33,905 nucleotides of DNA from Acidilobaceae archaeon (GTDB lineage Archaea; Thermoproteota; Thermoprotei_A; Sulfolobales; Acidilobaceae). The notes below the pieces were generated by a model. That model did no database searches, was not told the origin of the DNA, and was given only the letters and a program-made list of their open reading frames with translations. Of the stretch, positions 28,549 to 33,905 are shown in pieces. Numbering within the stretch: the stretch's first letter is position 1; every line of letters starts with the position of its first letter. The stretch covers positions 1 through 33,905 of the forward strand of contig JALUAM010000064.1 in the NCBI GenBank assembly GCA_027051095.1. Reading direction: 5' to 3'. Position numbers and translations under genes: made by a program.

Positions 28549-29319
28549 TTGGGTGGCAGTGGCAGGCTCTTCCCGCTGCTGCCGGGCAAGGGGCTCTACA
28601 TACTCGAGGGCACGCCGTTCCTCTACCACCAGCCTAGCAGCAGCCTGGTGGCCGCCGACCTGCACCTGGGCTATGAGGAGGCGATGGCGAGGCTTGGGGT
28701 GTTCCTCCCAAGGCTTCAGCTTAGGAAGGCGCTGGAGATGCTGGAAGACGCCGTAAAGACGGTTAGGCCCCGGAGAGTCGTTATAGGAGGCGATATTAAG
28801 CATGTCTATGAGAGGCTGCTTAAGCAGGAGGTGAATGAGTCCCTCAGGCTGGTGGGTAAGCTGCTCGAATGGGGCGTTGCGGATATTGTGCTCGTTAAGG
28901 GCAACCATGACACCTTCATTAGCGGCCCTCTAAAGAAGAATGGCGTGGAAGTTGTAGACGTGCTCGAGCTGGGCGATGGCATCCTGGTGGCTCACGGTCA
29001 TAAGAGGGTTGACGTGGACTATGAAGTGCTGGTCATGGGCCACGAGCACCCGGCGGTCCAGGTAGACGTTGGAGGCGCCCGAGTCAAGTTCCCCGCCTTC
29101 CTGCTAGCGCCCCTGAAGTCGTCATCGTCACTGATTATAGTCATGCCGGCCACTGGGGTCTACCAGACCGGCAACCCTGTGACCCGGTCCAGCGCGAACT
29201 ACCTATCACCCATGATGCAGAGCGACGTGGATATAGACGAGGTCAAGCCGATCATAAGCGATAGGAGCGTGGGCGTCTTCCCCCTGCCCCCCCTAAAAGA
29301 ACTGTTACCCCCCGTCTAG
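28549..29319 (+). CDS. COG1407-type calcineurin-like metallophosphoesterase
   Basis: A dinuclear metallophosphoesterase with all signature blocks: AADLHLGYE (Asp37, His39), VIGGDIKH (Asp82), VKGNHDT (119-121), VAHGH (149-151) and VMGHEHPA (164-169). COG1407 is widespread in archaea; its substrate is not established. In other organisms relatives lie beside DNA repair helicases, but that is not the case here. The frame runs back through the tRNA to 28408. I prefer TTG 28549, preceded by GGGGTG at a 6-nt distance; TTG 28501 and 28516 are alternatives. Confidence 0.85.
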   Translation: MGGSGRLFPLLPGKGLYILEGTPFLYHQPSSSLVAADLHLGYEEAMARLGVFLPRLQLRKALEMLEDAVKTVRPRRVVIGGDIKHVYERLLKQEVNESLRLVGKLLEWGVADIVLVKGNHDTFISGPLKKNGVEVVDVLELGDGILVAHGHKRVDVDYEVLVMGHEHPAVQVDVGGARVKFPAFLLAPLKSSSSLIIVMPATGVYQTGNPVTRSSANYLSPMMQSDVDIDEVKPIISDRSVGVFPLPPLKELLPPV

Positions 29320-29338
29320 CCGGGGAAGCCCTCAGCGC

Positions 29339-29397
29339 TCAGCTCTGCTCCGCATCAGCCCCCGAGGGGGCCTCGGTAATCCCGGCCATATCATCAC
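29339..29397 (-). ncRNA. Weak candidate C/D box-like sRNA between two convergent genes
   Basis: On the minus strand GTGATGA (29391-29397) matches a C box. A CCGA variant D' lies 14 nt on, CTGATGC (29352-29358) is C'-like, and CTGA (29339-29342) fits a D box. The order and 59-nt length fit, but D' and C' deviate, and the D'-C' gap is 14 nt and forms a CCCCC/GGGGG hairpin, which is unusual. The 110-nt gap lies downstream of both the phosphoesterase gene and tbp. Confidence 0.2.
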
Positions 29398-29429
29398 AAG
29401 GCTTCGCGGGGCTCGAGGATCCGCCCTTC

Positions 29430-30026
29430 CTAATCGAGTATGGCCTCGGCCTCTCTAAGCCTCTCCGCGACCTTCCTGATCGCCTGGTAGACCTCAGCCT
29501 CCTTCTTGGCCCCGGTTATAACCATCTTGCCGCTACTGAATATCAGCATCACAACCTTCGGCTCATCCATCCTGTATATAAGGCCGGGGAACTGCTCCGG
29601 CTCGTAGAGGCTGTTCTCGAACCTCATTGCAGCGGTCTCAAGGTCGATCCCCACCTTTAGGTTAACAGAGGCGACTATATTCTGGATTTGTATCTGCGGC
29701 TTGCCCCTAATCTCTATGCCCTCGACTTCGAACGTCTTCAACAGCCTCTTAACAACGAAGACCAGCTGCTGTATGCTCTTGGCCCCGGTTATAACCATCT
29801 TGCCGGACTTGAATATCAAGACCGTGACCTTGGGCTGCTCGAGCCTATAGACGAGGCCGGGGAACTGGTCCGGGTTATAGTCAACATCCCTAATCTTAGT
29901 CTCTATCAGGTTGAGGTCTAGCTCGTTCTCAAGGGTCACAGTCGCAACTATATTCTCTATCTTAACCTCGGGCTCTGGGAGCCCGAGGTCGCTGAGGTCG
30001 ACTTTTGCCTCAGCGCCTTTCGACAC
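29430..30026 (-). CDS. tbp: TATA-box-binding protein (TBP)
   Basis: General transcription factor that bends TATA DNA and recruits TFB and RNA polymerase. Its 198 residues form the two-fold repeat: [13 protein letters not shown]...[13 protein letters not shown]...[11 protein letters not shown], then [13 protein letters not shown]...[13 protein letters not shown]...[12 protein letters not shown]. There is a short acidic N-terminal extension, and the GTG start at 30026 has GGAGGGG about 12 nt upstream. It is divergent from the palm-fold gene. Confidence 0.98.
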   Translation of the reverse strand: MSKGAEAKVDLSDLGLPEPEVKIENIVATVTLENELDLNLIETKIRDVDYNPDQFPGLVYRLEQPKVTVLIFKSGKMVITGAKSIQQLVFVVKRLLKTFEVEGIEIRGKPQIQIQNIVASVNLKVGIDLETAAMRFENSLYEPEQFPGLIYRMDEPKVVMLIFSSGKMVITGAKKEAEVYQAIRKVAERLREAEAILD

Positions 30027-30065
30027 CTCAAAGCCCCTCCACTAGCTCTACTCCTAGACATTATT

Positions 30066-30099
30066 CTAAAATTTAAAGCCCACGGGCTAAATTTATAAA
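30066..30099. promoter_or_regulatory. Back-to-back TATA boxes between tbp and the palm-fold gene
   Basis: On the minus strand ctttaaattttag (about 30066-30078) would serve tbp with a start near 30045. On the plus strand aaatttataaag (30089-30099) predicts initiation near 30120, just before the ATG at 30133. The two boxes are only about 15 nt apart. Confidence 0.5.
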
Positions 30100-30132
30100 G
30101 TCTTTTAAGCCGTGTATATATGCTTCAAGGGG

Positions 30133-30666
30133 ATGAAGAGGCGGGCAGCCATTGAGGAGCCGGATGACTGGCCTAGTCTCACCCTGACTCCCCGCGCAGG
30201 CCTCGTCGAGGGCACGATAGTCATTATAGACTTGGACAGGTTCGGCGAGTTCGTGAGGGAGCGGGGGCTCAGCGAGTACTCTCCCAACGATGTGACGGGG
30301 CTCCTGAGCCGCCTGGTTGAGGACCTGGCCAGGCGGTGGGGCGGCGTCATACTCTACGGCCTGGACTGGGAGAGGGGCACCGAGGAAGCAGTAGTGGAGA
30401 TCCCCGGCGTCGAGGCATCCGAGCTAGCCGGGGACCTGCTGAGGATCGCGAGGGAGGTCTGCGAGGAGGGGGCTTCTGTAACCATAGTGGCCGTCACGGG
30501 ATTAGTGGGTGCGGGCAGGCCTGTGGGGAGGAGGGAGGCGTATAGGGGATCCCCCGACAGGGTTAGGGCTCTCCGGCTGCTCAGGAGGCTCAAGAGGAGG
30601 GGCGGCGGTGTTGTCTACGTGGACGGCTCGGAGTTCAAGGCGTGCTCTAGCGGAGCTCGCCTATGA
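30133..30666 (+). CDS. Degenerate GGDEF/nucleotidyl-cyclase-like palm-fold protein, function unknown
   Basis: The 177-residue protein shows the pattern of a GGDEF-type palm domain. A first strand with two acidic residues (IVIIDLDRFGEF) is followed by helices, a hairpin where GGDEF would lie (GVILYGLDWERGTEEAVVEI), a strand VTIVAVTGLV, and an end resembling the cyclase C-terminal helix and strand (RVRALRLLRRLKRRGGGVVYV). The GG[DE]EF signature itself is absent, so catalysis is doubtful. I infer only the fold. ATG 30133 is chosen because the earlier GTG at 30112 lies before the predicted transcript start. Its last 20 nt overlap the convergent radical SAM gene. Confidence 0.55.
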   Translation: MKRRAAIEEPDDWPSLTLTPRAGLVEGTIVIIDLDRFGEFVRERGLSEYSPNDVTGLLSRLVEDLARRWGGVILYGLDWERGTEEAVVEIPGVEASELAGDLLRIAREVCEEGASVTIVAVTGLVGAGRPVGRREAYRGSPDRVRALRLLRRLKRRGGGVVYVDGSEFKACSSGARL

Positions 30667-31714
30667 ATATGTTGTCCTTGTCCCTCACTATCCTGAGCCT
30701 GACCTCCATGCCGGGGGCTAGGTCCTCGCCTGCGGGTCCGGGGAACACTGCTATAACCCTCCTCCACCCCCTGTCGACCGCCAGCCACTCGCCCCTATGC
30801 CAGCCCGGCGAGGCCACCACAGCCCTCACAACGTCGCCCTCGGAGAAGGGCTTCTCGATGCTAGGCCGCTCCTCGAATCCTATCTCCCGCGGCTCAACTA
30901 TGAGCCTGTACCCCGTCTCCCTCTCGAGCCTCCTAAGCCAAGAGTAGAACCTCTGCCAGCTCCAGGGGCCTCCCTTCAGCCTAGGCTTCCTCCCGTACTT
31001 GTGGACCTCGAACTTCTGTATTAGGACCCCAGTCGGCCACCCAGACTTCCTCCCGGCCCCGACCCTCCTAGCCCACTCTATGAGGGCGCGCATCTCGCCC
31101 TCGTTGTAGCCCGGGACGACGACAGGCGTCAAGACAACGTCTATACTGGTCTCCTTGATAATCCACTCCGCGATCCTTAGCACCCTCTCTACGTCATACC
31201 ACTCCACCCCGACGAGCCTCCTAGCGAGGCTGGGGCTGACAGCGTCGACGCTCAGGTTTATCCTGTCGAGCCCCGCGGCCTCGAGCCTCCTAGCCAGGCT
31301 CTTGGAAAGGCTGCCCCCGTGTGTCTCTATGGCGACGCGCTCCACGCCGGCCACGTCGGACTTAAGCTTCTCAACTATATCCACTATGCGGGGGTGGGTC
31401 AGAGGCTCTCCCACACCGTCTATCAGCGCCTCCAGGCCGCCCCCCTTGACCGAGGCAACCCTCCCCACCCACTCGACGAGCAGGTCCACGTCTACTATGA
31501 ACTCGGCCCTGCGCGTCCTGCTGGAGGGGCCCGCGTCCACGCTGCAGAATATGCAGTCGTGGAAGCAGAGGGTGGAGGGTCTCACCTGGAGCACGTTAGT
31601 GCCCCTGTCCAGCACGCCGAACGCTATATGACCGACGAGCGGGAGACCCCTCACTTTGAGCACAAGCCTGCCGTGAAACCTACCGGCCTCCTCCACTCCG
31701 AGCAGTCCCTTCAA
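30647..31714 (-). CDS. COG2100-type radical SAM protein with C-terminal TRAM domain
   Basis: The 355-residue protein carries the radical SAM cluster Cys50-x3-Cys54-x2-Cys57 (CFHDCIFCSVD). DGVGEPLTHP follows as the SAM-binding GEP motif, then VAIETHGGSL and LDRINLSVDAV. The last 70 residues (KPFSEGDVVRAVV...VRLRIVRDKDNIFIGEL) fit a TRAM RNA-binding domain. This architecture is known in archaea as COG2100. The TRAM domain suggests an RNA substrate, perhaps a tRNA or rRNA modification, but none is proven. TTG start at 31714; a TATA-like box (gtattatcc, 31751-31759) lies upstream. Confidence 0.88.
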   Translation of the reverse strand: MKGLLGVEEAGRFHGRLVLKVRGLPLVGHIAFGVLDRGTNVLQVRPSTLCFHDCIFCSVDAGPSSRTRRAEFIVDVDLLVEWVGRVASVKGGGLEALIDGVGEPLTHPRIVDIVEKLKSDVAGVERVAIETHGGSLSKSLARRLEAAGLDRINLSVDAVSPSLARRLVGVEWYDVERVLRIAEWIIKETSIDVVLTPVVVPGYNEGEMRALIEWARRVGAGRKSGWPTGVLIQKFEVHKYGRKPRLKGGPWSWQRFYSWLRRLERETGYRLIVEPREIGFEERPSIEKPFSEGDVVRAVVASPGWHRGEWLAVDRGWRRVIAVFPGPAGEDLAPGMEVRLRIVRDKDNIFIGELR

Positions 31715-31868
31715 GGCGCCGCTTTGACCCTCGCAGGCCCCCGTCCTACGGGATAATACCCTATGAGGGCCGGGGGCGATATAGCTGGCTTACTGTGCGG
31801 CCGCAAGTTCTCGAGAGCGTTCAGCCTGTTCGACTATAGACGGCTCCAGTCTCGTCTGCAGGCTAACA

Positions 31869-31878
31869 GTTTATAAGC
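31869..31878 (+). promoter_or_regulatory. TATA box of the HMG-CoA synthase gene
   Basis: gtttataagc predicts initiation near 31900 and a leader of about 22 nt with GGTGGT at 31910-31915. This supports TTG 31922 as start. The rest of the gap 31715-31868 holds only the promoter of the opposite gene and no recognisable element. Confidence 0.55.
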
Positions 31879-31921
31879 TTCCGGGCGGGCTAGCGGGTAG
31901 TATGACGCAGGTGGTCTGCGC

Positions 31922-32989
31922 TTGCGCCCTATGCGGGGCGGCGCCGGGATCCACGGGTGGGGCGCCTACGTGCCCATATACAGGATCAAGGCCTCAGAGA
32001 TCGCCAGAGCCTGGGGGTGGCCCGACCACCAGTGGAAGGCCCTGGGCATTATTGAGAAGGCTGTCGCGGCCCCCGACGAGGACTCCACCACTATGGGTGT
32101 AGAGGCCTCCCTCAATGCCGTAGAGAGGGCGGGCGTCGACCCCTCGAGGATCTCGGCCGTGTTCTTCGGGAGCGAGTCTAAGCCCTACGCAGTCAAGCCG
32201 AGCGCTACGATCATAGCCGAGGCTGTCGGAGCTACCCCGGCCACTATGGCGAGCGACATCGAGTTCGCGTGTAGGGCGGCTAGCGAGGGCCTAAGGAGCT
32301 CGATGGGACTCGTCTCCTCGGGCTCCGTGGAGTACGCACTAGTCGTGGGCAGCGACACCGCCCAGGCGAGCCCGGGCGACGTGCTCGAGTTCACCGCCGC
32401 CAGCGGCGCTGTGGCATTCGTGGTGGGCCCGGCGCATGGGGCCGCCGCCTTGATAGAGGCCGTGTACACCTACGTCACGGACACGCCCGACTTCTGGAGG
32501 CGGGCCGAGAAGCCTTACCCGAGCCACGGTGAGGGCTTCACGGGGGAGCCTGCCTACTTCCACCACATAGAGTCGGCGGTGAAGGGCCTCTTCGAGTCCG
32601 AGGGCTACAGGCCCAGCGACTTCGACTACGCCATATTCCACCAGCCCAACGGCAAGTTCCCCCTCAAGGTCGCCTCCAGGCTGGGGTTCAAGCCTGAGCA
32701 GGTGAAGCCGGGGCTCCTGACGCCTGTGATAGGCAATACCTACAACGCCAGCGCCCTCATAGGCCTGGCGAGGGTCCTAGACGAGGCTAAGCCCGGGTCC
32801 AGGATACTAGTGGCTCCCTTCGGGAGTGGCTCGGGCAGCGACGCCTACAGCATAGTAGTGACCGACGCGGTCGAGGAGAGGAGGGGCAGGGCCCCGGGCG
32901 TTGACTACTACGTCTCGAGGAAGGTCTACATAGACTATGGGACTTACGTGAAGTTCAGGGGCAAGGTGAGGGTTAGAGCTGGTATTTGA
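31922..32989 (+). CDS. Hydroxymethylglutaryl-CoA synthase (archaeal type)
   Basis: Condenses acetyl-CoA with acetoacetyl-CoA in the mevalonate pathway for archaeal lipids. The thiolase-fold residues are visible: Glu85 in FGSESKPYA, nucleophile Cys117 in IEFACRAASEG, His240 in IFHQPNGKFP, and GNTYNASALIGL. Length 355 is normal. The TTG at 31922 has GGTGGT 6 nt upstream; ATG 31931, three codons in, is the alternative. In archaea this gene usually neighbours a thiolase and a DUF35 protein that form one complex, and a thiolase-like gene follows by 12 nt here. Confidence 0.95.
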   Translation: MRPMRGGAGIHGWGAYVPIYRIKASEIARAWGWPDHQWKALGIIEKAVAAPDEDSTTMGVEASLNAVERAGVDPSRISAVFFGSESKPYAVKPSATIIAEAVGATPATMASDIEFACRAASEGLRSSMGLVSSGSVEYALVVGSDTAQASPGDVLEFTAASGAVAFVVGPAHGAAALIEAVYTYVTDTPDFWRRAEKPYPSHGEGFTGEPAYFHHIESAVKGLFESEGYRPSDFDYAIFHQPNGKFPLKVASRLGFKPEQVKPGLLTPVIGNTYNASALIGLARVLDEAKPGSRILVAPFGSGSGSDAYSIVVTDAVEERRGRAPGVDYYVSRKVYIDYGTYVKFRGKVRVRAGI

Positions 32990-33001
32990 GGGTGCGCTGC
33001 T

Positions 33002-33905
33002 GTGGGTGGCGTGGGCGTCTCCGCGGCGGGCATGGTCAGGGTCGACAGGCACTATGATAAGAGCGTTTTCGACCTGGCAGTGGACGCCGTAGACGACGCT
33101 CTAAGGGACTCGGGGAGGCGCGGCATAGACTACCTGGTCGTGTCCACCACCGTGTCGAGGCTGCTGACCCCCCAGCTAGACATAGCCTCCTACATGGCCT
33201 CCCAGCTGGGGCTGAGGTCCTCCAGGGCGCTCAGCGTGGAGGCCGGCGAGGCTAGCGGCCTGGCCGCTATCCAGGTGGCCGCCGGCCTGGCGGCGACGGG
33301 CAACAGGGTCCTAGTAGTGGGAGTTGACAAGCTCACGGACGCACCGTCCCACGCCGTGTACAGGGCTTTAAAGCACGTCTACTACAGGTACTCCGACGGC
33401 TTCTATGCCATCGGTCATGCTGCCGTGGCCGGCATACTCGCCAGGATGTACATGGACAGGTACGGCGTCGGCAGGGAGGTCATGGCGGCCTGGCCTGTAA
33501 TGATGCACTCGCACGCGAAGAGGAACCCCTATGCGATGCTGAGGTTCGCTGTGAAGCCCGAGAGCGTGGTCAGCGCTATGCCCGTGGCCGAGCCCCTAAC
33601 ACTCCTGGACACCTTCCCCCTGGGCGACGGGGCGGCGGCCGTGCTGCTAGAGAGGGGCGGGGGCCTCGCTAGGCTGGAAGCAGTCGACTCCGCGGTAGGC
33701 CCCCTGAGCATAGCTGTCGCAGAGGATCCCTTGAGGCTAGACGCTGTCAGGGAGGCGTGGATGAGGGCTTCACGCGGCGCCTCCGTAGACGTCGTCGAAG
33801 TCCACGACTCCTACACTATCATGGGGCTGCTGATACTGGAGGAGATAGGGCTCGCTGAGAGGGGGAGGGCTGCCGAGAAGGTGGCAGAGGGCTGGTTCAC
33901 CGAGG
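33002..33905 (+). CDS. SCP2-thiolase-like protein, nucleophile Cys absent (partial, runs off window)
   Basis: The visible 301 residues have the archaeal thiolase/SCP2 fold. They show a signature segment LSVEAGEASGLAAIQVAAGL, the central GDGAAAVLLERG and the catalytic-His block VVEVHDSYTIMGLLILEEIG. In the usual thiolase the signature reads ACASG, with Cys as acyl carrier; here that position is Glu. GTG 33002 is the first in-frame start after a stop at 32987-32989 and has GAGGGTG about 7 nt upstream. It probably forms the complex with HMG-CoA synthase and a DUF35 protein encoded beyond the window. Whether it is an active acetoacetyl-CoA thiolase is doubtful. Confidence 0.82.
   Translation, partial: MGGVGVSAAGMVRVDRHYDKSVFDLAVDAVDDALRDSGRRGIDYLVVSTTVSRLLTPQLDIASYMASQLGLRSSRALSVEAGEASGLAAIQVAAGLAATGNRVLVVGVDKLTDAPSHAVYRALKHVYYRYSDGFYAIGHAAVAGILARMYMDRYGVGREVMAAWPVMMHSHAKRNPYAMLRFAVKPESVVSAMPVAEPLTLLDTFPLGDGAAAVLLERGGGLARLEAVDSAVGPLSIAVAEDPLRLDAVREAWMRASRGASVDVVEVHDSYTIMGLLILEEIGLAERGRAAEKVAEGWFTE

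Noticed and set aside
31902-32102. Leaderless ATG frame at 31902
   Set aside because: It is out of frame with HMG-CoA synthase, has no protein-like composition and ends inside that gene.

Overview
The window reads as a GC-rich hyperthermophilic crenarchaeon, most likely from the Desulfurococcales or a neighbouring order. This rests on several features. The RNA polymerase has a split RpoA (A1/A2) with an undivided RpoB. There is a TATA-binding protein gene, and BRE/TATA-like boxes lie upstream of most transcription units. GTG and TTG starts are common, tRNA genes encode CCA, and one tRNA carries a non-canonical intron. HMG-CoA synthase is of the archaeal type, and pdxS/pdxT form a two-gene operon. 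No species name can be fixed from the sequence alone.

Layout. 1-2465: a truncated threonyl-tRNA synthetase editing-domain gene (minus), divergent from the pdxS-pdxT operon (plus). 2512-5180: an accessory patch on the minus strand with a lone Csx1/MJ1666-type CARF-HEPN protein, a membrane-anchored LEA14/WHy-like protein and a small unknown protein. 5306-7913 (minus): rps7 - EF-1alpha - rps10 - tRNA-Ser(GGA), the distal half of the archaeal str gene string. 7990-8481 (plus): a DUF151 (bifunctional nuclease family) gene divergent from rps7. 19178-28224 (minus): rpoH - rpoB - rpoA1 - rpoA2 - rpl30e - nusA - rps12, the proximal half of the same string. 28365-33905: an intron-containing tRNA-Lys(TTT), a COG1407 phosphoesterase, TBP, a degenerate GGDEF-like palm protein, a COG2100 radical SAM/TRAM protein, HMG-CoA synthase and a partial thiolase-like protein.

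The most unusual region is 8504-19157. Between rps12 and rps7, which are normally neighbours in archaea, sit five large genes that look like a DNA modification/defence cassette. On the minus strand are a DUF499 AAA ATPase and a DUF1156 adenine-type DNA methyltransferase. On the plus strand are a Cas4/RecB-like nuclease with a four-cysteine Fe-S signature, an SF1B helicase overlapping it by 8 nt, and a second DNA methyltransferase with an SPPF motif. The nuclease and helicase together look like a Dna2 protein broken into two translationally coupled subunits. The ATPase-methylase pair recalls parts of BREX-like systems, but there is no PglZ, BrxL or Lhr-like helicase in the window. Both ends of the cassette converge on host genes, so it is a self-contained divergent unit driven from about 14414-14475.

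No CRISPR array, insertion sequence, integrase or origin was recognised. No stretch over 300 bases lacks a gene.
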